Positions 34,485-43,387 of a stretch of 64,000 nt of DNA are shown here, one piece after another (position 1 is the first letter of the stretch; each line of letters begins with the position of its first letter). This stretch comes from Arthrobacter globiformis (GTDB lineage: Bacteria; Actinomycetota; Actinomycetes; Actinomycetales; Micrococcaceae). Location of the stretch: NCBI RefSeq assembly GCF_030815865.1, contig NZ_JAUSXI010000001.1:4774001-4838000 (forward strand), in the 5' to 3' direction. The notes under the pieces were generated by a model. The model was not told the DNA's origin. It saw nothing but the letters and a program-made list of their open reading frames with translations, and ran no database searches. The translations under genes and the position numbers were made by a program.

Positions 34485-35834
34485 TCAGACCGGGTTGGGC
34501 CGGGAAAGAAGGGTGTTGGTGCGGCGGACAAAGGCGTCCCAGCCGTCGGCTGCCTTGTCACGGCCGAGGAGTACGTTCTGCACGTTTTCGGCGAAGTAGG
34601 TCTGCCAGTCCGAACCCGAGCCGCTGAACCAGGCCTCGGGGTCGTAGGCGATGATGTCCGCGGCGTTGGCGTAGTGGATCTGCGGCGTGAGGTCCCGGTA
34701 CGCCTGCGACTGCACAATCGGCTGGTAGGCCGGGATGTGGCCGGCCTCGGCCCAGGACAGCGACCCTTTGAGGATGTCGCTGACGAACTTGTACACGTCG
34801 CGCCGCTTCTCGTCGTCGACATTCAATTGCCGCGGCAGGACGAAGGAATGCGAGTCCGCGTACGACGCCGGCGTCCCGTAGAGCGTGGGAATGGTGGCGG
34901 CATCGACGGGCAGGTCCGCCTTCTTGAAGGTGGGGAGTTCCCAGACGCCGCTGAACAGCATCCCCGAACCTCCGCGGGCAAATTCCGCGATGCCTGTGCC
35001 GATGTCCCCACTCTTTGCGGCGACGGTGTCATCGAACAACGAGGCCATGAATTCCAGGGATTCGACGGCGGCATCCCGGTCGACCTTCATCGGCTGGCCC
35101 GGCGTGAGCTCCATGTCCGCCCCGTGCTGCTTGTAGAGCGTGTAGAAGAGGCGCCACATCTGCGACCCGCTGCCCAGGTAGCCGAAGGACAAGCCGTGCG
35201 CCTGCGTCACCTTCTGCATCTCGCGGGCCATGGCGAGGAAGTCCTGCGGGGAGCCCACTTCCTGCAGCTGGCCGTTGGCGCCAAGCATTCCCGCCGTGCC
35301 GGCGATGTCGGTGTTGTAGAACATGACGAAAGGGTGGGAATCCAGGGCGATGGAGAACACCTGGCCGCCGTGCTGGCTCTTGTCCCAGATCCTTGGCGCG
35401 AAGCTCTCGGCCGTCACGCCATACTCCGCCAGCAGGGACATGTCCCACGGGTCGATGAGTCCGCCCGGCGCGTAGCCGGGGACCCGGCTGGCGTGCATGA
35501 TGGCCAGTTCCGGCGGCCTGCCGCCCGCCGACGCCATGGCCAGCTTGGTGTAGTACGGCGGCCCCCACGCCAGGACGGTCGGATGGACTTTGAAGCCAGG
35601 GTTGGCCCCGTTCGCCGCGCTGATCATGGCCTGCATCTTGATGCCGTCACCGCCGGACAGCAGATGCCAGAACGCAATGTCCCGAGCAGACGCTGCCGAG
35701 GCGGTTCCGCCGCAGCCCGTGAGGCCGGCAGCGGCAAACACACTGCCCAGGGCCGCTGTTCCTGCCAGTAGCTGCCGCCGGGACACCTGTTTGCCGGACA
35801 TCTGTTTCCCGGCGAAAAAATCAAACTGCTTCAC
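34485..35834 (-). CDS. Extracellular sugar-binding lipoprotein (CUT1 family)
   Basis: A 449-residue SBP_bac_1 protein starting at GTG 35834 (AAAGGAG six bases upstream). The leader has a twin-arginine-like patch SRRQLLAGTAAL and lipobox LTGC (AAAGLTGCGG). The mature protein shows DIAFWHLLSGGDG, FYNTDIAG, GSGMLFSGVWELP and YKFVSDILKGSLSWAEAGHIPA. It delivers arabinose-containing glycosides to the two permeases. It is the first gene of the operon, about 150 bases after two candidate LacI-type operators. Confidence 0.88.
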   Translation of the reverse strand: MKQFDFFAGKQMSGKQVSRRQLLAGTAALGSVFAAAGLTGCGGTASAASARDIAFWHLLSGGDGIKMQAMISAANGANPGFKVHPTVLAWGPPYYTKLAMASAGGRPPELAIMHASRVPGYAPGGLIDPWDMSLLAEYGVTAESFAPRIWDKSQHGGQVFSIALDSHPFVMFYNTDIAGTAGMLGANGQLQEVGSPQDFLAMAREMQKVTQAHGLSFGYLGSGSQMWRLFYTLYKQHGADMELTPGQPMKVDRDAAVESLEFMASLFDDTVAAKSGDIGTGIAEFARGGSGMLFSGVWELPTFKKADLPVDAATIPTLYGTPASYADSHSFVLPRQLNVDDEKRRDVYKFVSDILKGSLSWAEAGHIPAYQPIVQSQAYRDLTPQIHYANAADIIAYDPEAWFSGSGSDWQTYFAENVQNVLLGRDKAADGWDAFVRRTNTLLSRPNPV

Positions 35835-35949
35835 CCGTCACTCCTTTGGATGGGTCCGCTGAAAGTAATCCTTGTGGCACTGCGCCAGCCGCTCCGGTTC
35901 CCTCCAGCGCGGATCCGGTAATGGCTGGCCTTGTGACGCAAACCTCACA

Positions 35950-35963
35950 TTACATCGTTGTAA
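35950..35963. promoter_or_regulatory. Candidate LacI-type operator A
   Basis: TTACATCGTTGTAA, an inverted repeat TTACA/TGTAA, lies upstream of the sugar-binding protein gene. Its ACATCGTT core recurs in reverse orientation (AACGATGT) just upstream of the lacI-type gene at 37041-37056, which suggests one regulator binding both. Confidence 0.5.
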
Positions 35964-35982
35964 AACCTGGCACAAGGGAAAA

Positions 35983-35998
35983 TTGTTAGCGCCAACAA
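35983..35998. promoter_or_regulatory. Candidate LacI-type operator B
   Basis: TTGTTAGCGCCAACAA is a near-perfect palindrome with the central CG step typical of LacI/GalR operators. It lies between the regulator stop (36018) and the sugar transport operon. Confidence 0.65.
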
Positions 35999-36017
35999 CA
36001 TCATCTGATGGTCTCGT

Positions 36018-37019
36018 TTAGACGCGGGTGCTGTCCCGCTCCACGATGCTGTAGTCGACGGTGACCACCCGCTGTTCGCTGGTACGGTCGGCCATCCGCT
36101 CGGTGAGGAGGCGCAGGGCCTCGGTGGCCACCCGGCGCTTGTCAAAGGACACGGTGGTGAGTGACGGCACGGCATATTGTCCGTCGGCGATGTCGTCGAA
36201 GCCTGCCACGGCCACGTCCTCCGGCACCTTGATTCCGCGCTTCCACAGCACACTGAGCGCGCCGATGGCCATGGAGTCGGTGAAGCAGAACAGCGCATCG
36301 GGGAGCGGGTGCGAGTCCAGGTAGGAGGCGAGCGCACCGGCAGCAGTCTGGGGCGTCCACTTCTCGCAGGGGATCAGCAGTGAGTCGTCACGGCCAATGC
36401 CGAGTTCCTTAAGCGCGGCCTGGTAGCCGCGGGTCCGCAGAACTGCCGCTGCCGAGTGCCGGCCTTCGGCAGTTCCCAGCGCGGCGATGCGGCGCCGGCC
36501 AGTACGGGCGAGGGTGAGGGTCATGTCGCGGGCGGCGGCAACGCTGTCCACCCACACCCGGTCGGCCAGCTGCTGGGACACCTCCCCCAGCAGGACCACC
36601 GGGGGCAGGGAGACGCCCACTTTGACGGCGCTCTCGTCCAGCACCACGGGGTTGAGGATCAGGCCGTCGATGAGGTTGGACCGCGCCCTGGACATTAGTT
36701 CGTACTCGCGCCGGGGATCGGAGCCGGTTTCCTCGATCTGGATGCTCCAGCCCTGTTCGTGGGCGACCTCCACCACGTGGTGCGCGATCTCGGCCGAGTA
36801 CGGGGTGGCCAGGTCCGGAAGTGCCAGGGCAATGACGCCCGACCTGCCGTTGCGCAGGCCCCGGGCGGAGAGGTTGGGCACGTAGTCGAGTTCGAGGATG
36901 GCCTGCTCCACCTTGAGCCGGGTGGATCCGCTGACCGGCACCACGCCGTTCATCACGTTCGAGACAGTCTTGGGTGAAACCCCGGCACGGCGCGCGACGT
37001 CCTTGACCGTTGCGCGCAC
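36018..37019 (-). CDS. LacI-family transcriptional regulator
   Basis: A 333-residue LacI/GalR repressor. The DNA-binding HTH and hinge are at residues 1-60 (VKDVARRAGVSPKTVSNVMNG, VEQAILELDYVPNLSARGLRNG). The periplasmic-binding-like effector domain contains NLIDGLILNPV, PDALFCFTDSMAIGAL and VPEDVAVAGFDDI. GTG 37019 has AGGGGAGCA upstream. It stands before the arabinoside operon on the same strand and should repress it and itself; L-arabinose or an arabinoside is the likely inducer. Confidence 0.9.
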   Translation of the reverse strand: MRATVKDVARRAGVSPKTVSNVMNGVVPVSGSTRLKVEQAILELDYVPNLSARGLRNGRSGVIALALPDLATPYSAEIAHHVVEVAHEQGWSIQIEETGSDPRREYELMSRARSNLIDGLILNPVVLDESAVKVGVSLPPVVLLGEVSQQLADRVWVDSVAAARDMTLTLARTGRRRIAALGTAEGRHSAAAVLRTRGYQAALKELGIGRDDSLLIPCEKWTPQTAAGALASYLDSHPLPDALFCFTDSMAIGALSVLWKRGIKVPEDVAVAGFDDIADGQYAVPSLTTVSFDKRRVATEALRLLTERMADRTSEQRVVTVDYSIVERDSTRV

Positions 37020-37040
37020 TGCTCCCCTTTCAAAGATGGA

Positions 37041-37056
37041 TGTGAACGATGTTACA
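37041..37056. promoter_or_regulatory. Candidate autoregulatory operator of the lacI-type gene
   Basis: TGTGAACGATGTTACA shares the core AACGATGT (reverse complement of ACATCGTT) with operator A, and sits 21 bases upstream of the GTG start. Confidence 0.45.
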
Positions 37057-37061
37057 GCCCG

Positions 37062-38291
37062 CTACCCCGCCTGACCGGCGCCGGCGGCCAGTCCGGCCGC
37101 CTTCCTGCGGCGGCCCTTCACCAGAATCCAAACGGCGGCGGCGGCGAAGGCTGCCGCCACCCCGCCGGCCACGGCGGGCAGGGCACTGGAGGAGCCGTCG
37201 TCTGGTTGCGCCGCCGTTTCCCGGGCCGGAGTTGCGGCCGGTGCTGCCGCCGTCGGCGCCTCGGACGCAGCCGGCGTTGCCGCCGTCGAACCTCGCGACG
37301 CCGCTGCCAGGGCCGCCGCGGAGTACCGGACCACCGCACCGTCACCCGGCGGTGAAACCGGGGGGCTGATCACGATGACAGAACCGTCGGGGGCCACCGC
37401 CAGGTGACCGGGGCCGCCGTCGGTAGGGATGGAGCCGCCCACGTCCTTGGCTTGAGGACGGATCACGGACAGCTTCTGGGTCAGAAGGCTCGTCACGTAC
37501 AGCGAGCCGTCCGGTGCGAGGGCTACGTCCTGCGGCCCGCCCTCAACATAGATCCGCTCAGCCACGGTGTGGGCACCGGGTTTGATGACGGCGAGGTCAT
37601 TGGACTTGATGTTGGCCACATAGACGGTTCCGTCAGCTCGGGCTGCGATCCCGTGCGGCTGCTCTGAGGTTCCGGTGTCGGAGAGCAGCTCGATGGTCTT
37701 TGAGACCGCGCCCGCGCCCGCCGGTATCACCGAAACCGTGCCGGCGGTCTGGTTGGCCACGAACGCGGTTCCGTCCTTCGCCACCGCAATTTCCGCCGGG
37801 CCAGCTCCGACTTTAATAGTCCGATCCACCGCGGTTCCGTTGGGCGCAATGACGGAGACGGTGTTCTCGGCGGAGTTGGCGACGTAGACCGTTCCGTCCG
37901 GTCCGGCGGCGAGCGGATGGAGTCCGGCGGACACCGGAATGGTCCGTGCCGTGCCTGCATCTCCGGCCGGAATAACGCCGATGGCGCCGTGGCCCGCGCC
38001 GTCCGCCGTGGCCACATACAGGGTGCCGTCCGGGCCGAGCGCGAGACCTGTGGTGCTGTGTCCTCCGGTGCTGATGGTGCGCGACGGCTTGGTGGCCCCG
38101 GAGGGAACCACGAAGACGCCTCCGCCCTGGCCATAATTGCTGAGGTAAGCCGTGCCGTCCGCAGCAATGGCCACCCGCACCGGCGTGCCGTAGATGGAGA
38201 TTGCCCCGTCAGGTGCTGCCCCTGCCGGCGCAGAACCCAGGCACAGGAACGCGCCCAGCACTGCAGTGAATGTCGCCCAGCGGCACTTCAT
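37062..38291 (-). CDS. Surface-anchored YncE/NHL-like beta-propeller protein
   Basis: A 409-residue exported protein. A signal peptide (MKCRWATFTAVLGAFLCLGS, then PAGAA) is followed by about seven propeller blades, each with a motif like DGTVYVAN (GTAYLSNYG, GTLYVATAD, GTVYVANSAENTVSVI, GTAFVANQTAGTVSVI, GTVYVANIKSNDLAVI). An Ala/Pro/Thr-rich stalk leads to a C-terminal membrane helix and basic tail (AVWILVKGRRRKAAG). It is therefore exposed on the cell surface. The ligand or enzymatic role is unknown. The start is ATG 38291, with GGGGGA eight bases upstream. Confidence 0.8.
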   Translation of the reverse strand: MKCRWATFTAVLGAFLCLGSAPAGAAPDGAISIYGTPVRVAIAADGTAYLSNYGQGGGVFVVPSGATKPSRTISTGGHSTTGLALGPDGTLYVATADGAGHGAIGVIPAGDAGTARTIPVSAGLHPLAAGPDGTVYVANSAENTVSVIAPNGTAVDRTIKVGAGPAEIAVAKDGTAFVANQTAGTVSVIPAGAGAVSKTIELLSDTGTSEQPHGIAARADGTVYVANIKSNDLAVIKPGAHTVAERIYVEGGPQDVALAPDGSLYVTSLLTQKLSVIRPQAKDVGGSIPTDGGPGHLAVAPDGSVIVISPPVSPPGDGAVVRYSAAALAAASRGSTAATPAASEAPTAAAPAATPARETAAQPDDGSSSALPAVAGGVAAAFAAAAVWILVKGRRRKAAGLAAGAGQAG

Positions 38292-38410
38292 GAAATTATT
38301 CCCCCACAGATTTCCCAATAGTGTGTCGGTGCGAGACCAACCGAAAGAAGCCTACTAGTTACCGGGACAGACTCATTGACCGCTGCCCGCGGACTCCGAA
38401 TAGTGGGGGC

Positions 38411-39055
38411 ATGGCCAAACTGATTTCCGATGCAGAATTCTCTTCCGCCGACGGCGTCAGGGAGTGGCGCGTGCTCTTCTGGGGCGCGAAAACCCTCTAC
38501 GAAACTGGCGACTTCGCCACCGGCGCCAAGTTCGTTGCCGCGATCGCGGAGGCTGCCGAAGCGCTCGGCCACGCCCCGCTGGTGGACCTCAGGCCGGACA
38601 CCGTGACCGTCCAGGTCATCACGCCCGGTGTTGGGCTCAGCGACCGCGACCTGGAGCTTGCCCGAAGCATCTCCGGCGTTGCTGCACGGCTTGGGCTGAA
38701 GGCGGACCCTACGTCCGTGCAGCACGTCCAGCTCGCGTTCGACGCCGAGGACCGGCCAGCCGTCATGGAGTTCTGGCGTGCGGCGCTGGGCTACGTCGCC
38801 GTCGGGGACGAGGACCTGATCGAACCCAACCTCATCGGCCCGCCCGCGTGGTTCCAGGATAAAGAGTTCGTTCCGCCGCGGAACCGGATCCACATGGACG
38901 TTTCGGTTCCGCATGACCAGGCGCAGGCGCGCATCGACGCGGTCCTGGCCGCCGGCGGCCGCATCCTGGGCGACCGCTACGCACCCGCGTGGGTGTCCCT
39001 TATCGATCCCGAGGGGAACGTGGTGGACATTTGCACCTGGCAGGGACGGGACTGA
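38411..39055 (+). CDS. Fusion of a pterin-dehydratase-like domain and a VOC domain
   Basis: A 214-residue protein. Residues 1-95 resemble pterin-4a-carbinolamine dehydratase (DFATGAKFVAAIAEAAEALGHAP, VTVQVITPG, LSDRDLELARSISGVA). The usual HHP is HAP here, so dehydratase activity is doubtful. Residues 105-214 form a glyoxalase-like VOC domain (QHVQLAFDAEDRPAVMEFWRAALGY, VSLIDPEGNVVDICTW). ATG 38411 follows GGGGG. Similar fusions occur in actinobacteria; function unknown. Confidence 0.75.
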   Translation: MAKLISDAEFSSADGVREWRVLFWGAKTLYETGDFATGAKFVAAIAEAAEALGHAPLVDLRPDTVTVQVITPGVGLSDRDLELARSISGVAARLGLKADPTSVQHVQLAFDAEDRPAVMEFWRAALGYVAVGDEDLIEPNLIGPPAWFQDKEFVPPRNRIHMDVSVPHDQAQARIDAVLAAGGRILGDRYAPAWVSLIDPEGNVVDICTWQGRD

Positions 39056-39082
39056 TCTTTCGTCATTCCCCCCAACGGGACG

Positions 39083-39111
39083 GACGACGGCGGGAGGTTT
39101 CCGCCGTCGTC
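39083..39111. terminator. Bidirectional terminator, GGACGACGGCGG stem family
   Basis: GACGACGGCGG pairs with CCGCCGTCGTC across a seven-base loop, between the stops of two convergent genes. Confidence 0.7.
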
Positions 39112-39140
39112 GTCCTATGCAGCGCACGGCGGCGATGCAG

Positions 39141-39545
39141 CTACGAGGCTGCCCGGTCCAAGTGGGCGCTCTTGACCTCCGGGGGCGTTGCGCCCTGAAG
39201 GACCCAGCGGTTGCCGTCCGGATCGCTGAGGAATGCGAACAGCACGCCGCCCATGTCCTGGACCTCGCTGATGCCAGCGCCCCGGTCCAGCAGCTGGGCG
39301 CGCACCGCGTCAATGTCGGGTACGACGAGCTGCAGCCCTTCCAGGCTCCCCGGCGCCATGCTGGTCATTCCCGTTCCGATGACGATCGAGGCAGCGGAAC
39401 CGGGTGGCGTCAGCTGCACCACCCTCATTCCGGGGATGTGTTCCACGTCGTGGTCCAGGACGAAGCCCAGCTTCTCCACGTAGAACAACTTCGCCGCGTC
39501 CACATCAGCGACCGGCACTTGCACAACTTCAAGGCGCATCTCCAT
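39141..39545 (-). CDS. VOC-family (glyoxalase-like) protein
   Basis: A 134-residue single VOC domain: LEVVQVPVADVDAAKLFYVEKLGFVLDHDVE, VVQLTPPGSAASIVIGTG and AFLSDPDGNRWVLQG. Likely a small-molecule-binding or metalloenzyme domain such as a lyase, dioxygenase or resistance protein; the substrate is unknown. ATG 39545 (MEMRLE) or 39539 are both possible starts. Confidence 0.82.
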   Translation of the reverse strand: MEMRLEVVQVPVADVDAAKLFYVEKLGFVLDHDVEHIPGMRVVQLTPPGSAASIVIGTGMTSMAPGSLEGLQLVVPDIDAVRAQLLDRGAGISEVQDMGGVLFAFLSDPDGNRWVLQGATPPEVKSAHLDRAAS

Positions 39546-39597
39546 GCGCCCCACCCTACCGCCGCCCGACCAGGGATACGCATATTTTCGCTAGCGT

Positions 39598-39631
39598 ACG
39601 GACGACGGCGGAAGGTTCCGCCGTCGTCCGT
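39598..39631. terminator. Terminator, GGACGACGGCGG stem family
   Basis: A perfect 16-bp inverted repeat (39598-39613 with 39616-39631) lies downstream of the 39656 gene stop. Confidence 0.75.
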
Positions 39632-39655
39632 TCTTTCCAAGGTGCCCTTACCGGC

Positions 39656-39919
39656 TCAGCTGGCGGACGGGCGCGCCGGCGGCTTCGACTCGGAGCGACG
39701 CCTCGAGAGCTTGAGTCCACGCTTTCGGGCCAGAACAGCCCGCTTTGGGACGTGGCTCTTATGGCTATCGCGCTCCTTCATGCGCAGCGCCTTCCTCTGC
39801 TGCCGCCAGGCCCGACGCTCATCCCGGTTGATCCTCGAGAGCAGCAGCACCGGAACAGCGAGCCAAAGCAGCGCCACCGCAAACACCAACAAGATTGACA
39901 CCAGCGGTTCCATGAACAA
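39656..39919 (-). CDS. Small single-span membrane protein with a basic tail
   Basis: An 87-residue protein. One N-terminal helix (PLVSILLVFAVALLWLAVPVL) is followed by a long, very basic cytoplasmic tail (RRAWRQQRKALRMKERDSHK, KRAVLARKRGLKLSRRRS). No family is recognised. ATG 39919 or 39913 (MEPLV) could be the start; neither has a clear ribosome site. Confidence 0.55.
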   Translation of the reverse strand: MFMEPLVSILLVFAVALLWLAVPVLLLSRINRDERRAWRQQRKALRMKERDSHKSHVPKRAVLARKRGLKLSRRRSESKPPARPSAS

Positions 39920-40017
39920 AGTCTATTGAGCCCGACTCAAGATGATAAGTATCCTTATCAAGTCGTTATGAAGTGGCCGAGTTCAGGTGCGTGCTTCAGG
40001 CCCCCATGCCCCGGACC

Positions 40018-40902
40018 TCAGCCCGCCAGGACCTGCCAAATTCCGAACTCCCCCACAGAGAACATGCGCGGGCTGTCGTCGGAGTTGCTGAGCATGGCGG
40101 TGGACAGGACGAGGGCCCAGCCGCGGGCGCGCGTCCAGGTGTCAGCGTCCACTGCGGAGCCAAAGATACCGATGAAGCGCTGGCGGGCGCCGGCGTCGAA
40201 CATCAACCAGCCCACGGCGAGATCGACGGCCGGATCCCCGGCCCCCACATCGCCGAAATCGATCACACCGGCCAGCGACCCGTCTCCGACCAGCAAAATG
40301 TTGGCCGGATGCAGGTCCCCGTGGAGCATCATCGCGGGGCCGTCCCAGACGGGAGCCGCGCGTGCCTGCGCCCACAGCGCCCTCAACTCTGCCGACCGAG
40401 GGTAGCGTTCCCGGTCCCCGAGCCGTTCCTGCACCACGGCGTCACGGTCCATCAGTGGCACCCCGCGGACCGGATTCACGGGGACACCCGTGTCGGCGGG
40501 CACGTGAAGGGACATGAGAAAGGCAGCCAGTCCGTCAACGGCCCGCCTGCGGGCCGCCGATGCGGCGTCCACAGCGGCGGTGCCGGAGACCCACCGGACG
40601 ATGCTCCACGGCCAGGGAAAGTCCGACGTCGGATGGCCCGCATGGACGGGCACCGGAACCGGAACCGGGGACCGGCGGGCGATGCCGGGAAGGTACTGCT
40701 GCTCGTGCACGATCAGCGGTACTGCCTCGTCCCGCCGGGGCAGCCGGACGGCCAGATCGTCACCGAGCCGGAAGGTCGCGTTGTCCCAGCCGTTGGCCAG
40801 CCGCACCAGGGGGCGGCCGGCAAGGTCCGGCCGCTGGTCCCGTATGAGGGCGTGGACGACGGCGGCACTCACCTCCACCGTGGCCGGCGGCATTCGCGCC
40901 AT
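40018..40902 (-). CDS. Aminoglycoside phosphotransferase-like kinase
   Basis: A 294-residue APH/choline-kinase-fold protein. The catalytic loop is MMLHGDLHPANILL (Asp and Asn) and the metal site VIDFGDVGAGDPAVDLA. NGWDNATFRLGDDLAVRLPRRDEA provides the nucleotide-binding loop and lysine-equivalent region. Many actinobacterial homologues are not antibiotic resistance enzymes, so the substrate is open. It stands alone. Confidence 0.83.
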   Translation of the reverse strand: MARMPPATVEVSAAVVHALIRDQRPDLAGRPLVRLANGWDNATFRLGDDLAVRLPRRDEAVPLIVHEQQYLPGIARRSPVPVPVPVHAGHPTSDFPWPWSIVRWVSGTAAVDAASAARRRAVDGLAAFLMSLHVPADTGVPVNPVRGVPLMDRDAVVQERLGDRERYPRSAELRALWAQARAAPVWDGPAMMLHGDLHPANILLVGDGSLAGVIDFGDVGAGDPAVDLAVGWLMFDAGARQRFIGIFGSAVDADTWTRARGWALVLSTAMLSNSDDSPRMFSVGEFGIWQVLAG

Positions 40903-41020
40903 TCACAGACCCGCCTTTCAGTGCCGCGATGGCATCGTCTCAACCAAGCAGTCATGACGCTGCCCTGTCAACAAACGATGTTCAGTAGACAGTACCCTCC
41001 AGCAGTTCAGTCTCGCGGAG

Positions 41021-41383
41021 TCACCATGTTGATGCGACGGTGCGTGCGATGACCCAGCCGTCTCCGTGGGGCTCGAACCAGGAGCTCAGCGTCAGGCGCC
41101 AGGTGCCCCTCGCTCCCCAGATGGTGGCGTCGGTGAGCGTGCGGGCGGTCAGCCCGGGCACGGTCCCCTCCGGGTTGAAGGTGGCCTCGACTGTTTCCAT
41201 CCGGTGGTACCGCATCTGCCCGGTTTCGATGTCGTCCAACCATTCCGACTTGGATTGCACGTATCCGGTCATGTGGGTCAGGGTGAACTCCTCCGCGAGG
41301 ATGCTGTCCAGCTCTGCCACGTCGCCGTTCACCATAGCCTCGCACATGGCTTCGTGGAGCGCGTTCACTGCCTCGGCGGTCAC
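41021..41383 (-). CDS. NTF2/SnoaL-like protein
   Basis: A 120-residue protein with a nuclear-transport-factor-2 fold pattern: LHEAMCEAMVNGDVAELDSILAEEFTLTHMTGY, then MRYHRMETVEATFNPEG and GTWRLTLSSWFEPHGDGWVIARTVAS. The start GTG 41383 overlaps the stop of the aldo/keto reductase by four bases (GTGA). It is likely a small enzyme or binding partner acting with the reductases. Confidence 0.78.
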   Translation of the reverse strand: MTAEAVNALHEAMCEAMVNGDVAELDSILAEEFTLTHMTGYVQSKSEWLDDIETGQMRYHRMETVEATFNPEGTVPGLTARTLTDATIWGARGTWRLTLSSWFEPHGDGWVIARTVASTW

Positions 41384-42405
41384 GGCAGTTTCCGTCGCCG
41401 CGCCTGAGAGGTGAGTTCGTGCGCGCCGTAGCTGTTGTCCTCGGGATTGACCGTCACACCTGGCGCGACGATCTTGTCGATGCCGTCCAGCACGTCGGCG
41501 GACAGGGTGAGGCCCGCCGCCGGGAGGTAGGACTCGAGCTGCTCCATGGTGCGGGGTCCGACGATGGCGGAAGTGACGCCGGGGTGGTTGATCACGAACG
41601 CGATCGCCAGCTCGATGAGGCTCATTCCTGCCTGTTCGGCGAGCTGGGCGAGTTCCTCGACGATGTCGAGCTTGCGCTGGTTGGCCGGGCTGGTCATGTC
41701 GAACCGGGCGCTCGGGCGGGCACTCGAGGTGGGTGCGGATGCTGCGTCCTTCCGCCAGCGTCCTGAAAGCCAGCCGCCAGCGAGCGGGCTGTAGGTGAGG
41801 GTGCCCATCCCGTGGCGCTGCACCGTGGGGAGGACGTCCTCCTCGATGCCGCGTACCAGGATCGAGTACGGCGGCTGCTCGGTGACGAACCGCTCCAGAT
41901 TGCGTTCCCGGGACGCCCACTGGGCTTCCACGATCTGCGATCCGGAGTACGACGAGGAACCGATGTAGCGGACCTTGCCCTGACGGACGAGGTCGGTGAG
42001 CGCGCCCAGAGTCTCCTCCACGTCGGTGTCGGGGCTGGGCCGGTGAACCTGATAGAGGTCGATGTAGTCGGTGTTCAGCCGGCGGAGCGAGTTTTCCACC
42101 TCGCGAATGATCCAGCGGCGGGATCCGCCGCGGTGGTTGGGGTCCTCGCTCATGGGCATGAAGAACTTCGTGGCGAGGAATACGTCGTCGCGCCGGCCTT
42201 CCAGCGCCTGCCCGACGATCTCCTCAGACAGGCCGCCCGAGTAGACGTCGGCGGTGTCGATGAAGTTGATCCCGGCGTCGAGGGCGCGGTGGATAACCCG
42301 GGTGTTGTCGGCGCGGTCGTCGTTGCCCCACGGGCCGAACATCATCGCGCCGAGGCACAGGGGGCTGACCTGCACGCCGGTGCGGCCAAGCGGGCGGTAT
42401 TCCAT
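41380..42405 (-). CDS. Aldo/keto reductase (AKR, Tas-like)
   Basis: A 341-residue NADPH-dependent reductase. The catalytic tetrad is visible as Asp in NFIDTADVYSGG, Tyr in the same motif, Lys in LATKFF and His in YQVHRPSP. Late GVTSAIVGPRTMEQLES binds the cofactor. It probably reduces aldehydes or ketones. It is part of the minus-strand group AKR-AKR-NTF2 next to a decayed exporter and an MmyB-like regulator. Confidence 0.88.
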   Translation of the reverse strand: MEYRPLGRTGVQVSPLCLGAMMFGPWGNDDRADNTRVIHRALDAGINFIDTADVYSGGLSEEIVGQALEGRRDDVFLATKFFMPMSEDPNHRGGSRRWIIREVENSLRRLNTDYIDLYQVHRPSPDTDVEETLGALTDLVRQGKVRYIGSSSYSGSQIVEAQWASRERNLERFVTEQPPYSILVRGIEEDVLPTVQRHGMGTLTYSPLAGGWLSGRWRKDAASAPTSSARPSARFDMTSPANQRKLDIVEELAQLAEQAGMSLIELAIAFVINHPGVTSAIVGPRTMEQLESYLPAAGLTLSADVLDGIDKIVAPGVTVNPEDNSYGAHELTSQARRRKLP

Positions 42406-42429
42406 AGCGGCTCCTTCTTCTTCTTTGTT

Positions 42430-43311
42430 TCAGGCTTCGGGGATGACCATCGCGAAACGTTCCTCGCGGGCTTCGTCCGGGTCCGGTCCGTTGCGCACCC
42501 CGGCGTCGAGCGCGTCGATCGATGCGAGCTCGGCGGCGCTGAGCTCGAAGTCGAAAACGTCGAAGTTCTCGGCGATGCGTGCCGGGTTGGTTGATTTCGG
42601 GATCGCTGAACGGCCCTGCTGCAGGTGCCAGCGCAGCATGACCTGGGCGGCGCTCCTGCCGTGCGTTTGCCCGATGGCGGCGATCGTAGGGTCTTCCATC
42701 ACGTTCCGGCGGCCTTCGCCCCAGCCGGGGTAGAACGTGATGCCGCCGATGGGTGACCATGCCTGGGTGAGGATGCCGTTTTCGGCGTCGGCTGCCTGGA
42801 CGTCCGGCTGGGTGAAGAAGGGGTGCAGCTCGACCTGGTTCACCGCCGGGACGATGTCGGTAGCGGCGAGCAGTTGCTCGAGGTGGTGCGGCATGAAGTT
42901 GCTGACGCCGATCGCCCGGACGCGCGCGTCGGCGAGCAGGGTTTCAAGCGCCTTGTACGCGGCGATGGTCTTGTCGAACCGGTCGGGTGCGGGCTGATGC
43001 AGGATGAGCAGGTCGAGGGATTCGACGCCAAGCTTGGCCACCGCCTTCTCCCAGGCGTGCAGGGTTTCGTCGTAGCCGTAGTCGCTCACCCAGACCTTGG
43101 TCTCGATGAACACGTCCGCCCGATCGACGCCGGAACGGCGGATGCCTTCGCCGACCTCCCGCTCGTTGCCGTACGCGGCGGCGGTGTCGATATGCCGGTA
43201 GCCGGCCGCCAGCGCGGCCTCGACCGCCGTCGTGGTCTGCTCCGGTGGGCTTTGGAAGACGCCCAGACCGAGTGCGGGCATCGTGATGCCGTTGTTGAGT
43301 GTAAGTTCCAT
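42430..43311 (-). CDS. Aldo/keto reductase (2,5-diketo-D-gluconate reductase-like)
   Basis: A 293-residue AKR5-type enzyme. MELTLNNGITMPALGLGVFQ, HIDTAAAYGNEREVGEG (Asp, Tyr), IETKVWVSDYGYD (Lys) and DLLILHQPAPDRF (His) give the tetrad. IPKSTNPARIAENFDVFDFEL is the cofactor end. The start is ATG 43311, preceded by GAAAGG seven bases upstream. Prostaglandin-F-synthase/DkgA-like enzymes reduce a wide range of aldehydes; the substrate is unknown. Confidence 0.88.
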   Translation of the reverse strand: MELTLNNGITMPALGLGVFQSPPEQTTTAVEAALAAGYRHIDTAAAYGNEREVGEGIRRSGVDRADVFIETKVWVSDYGYDETLHAWEKAVAKLGVESLDLLILHQPAPDRFDKTIAAYKALETLLADARVRAIGVSNFMPHHLEQLLAATDIVPAVNQVELHPFFTQPDVQAADAENGILTQAWSPIGGITFYPGWGEGRRNVMEDPTIAAIGQTHGRSAAQVMLRWHLQQGRSAIPKSTNPARIAENFDVFDFELSAAELASIDALDAGVRNGPDPDEAREERFAMVIPEA

Positions 43312-43387
43312 GTTCATGCCTTTCAACGTATTCAGATGGGCGGGGTTAAGGGAGGGCACATCAGTACCCCTCTTGGGAATGAGCGGT

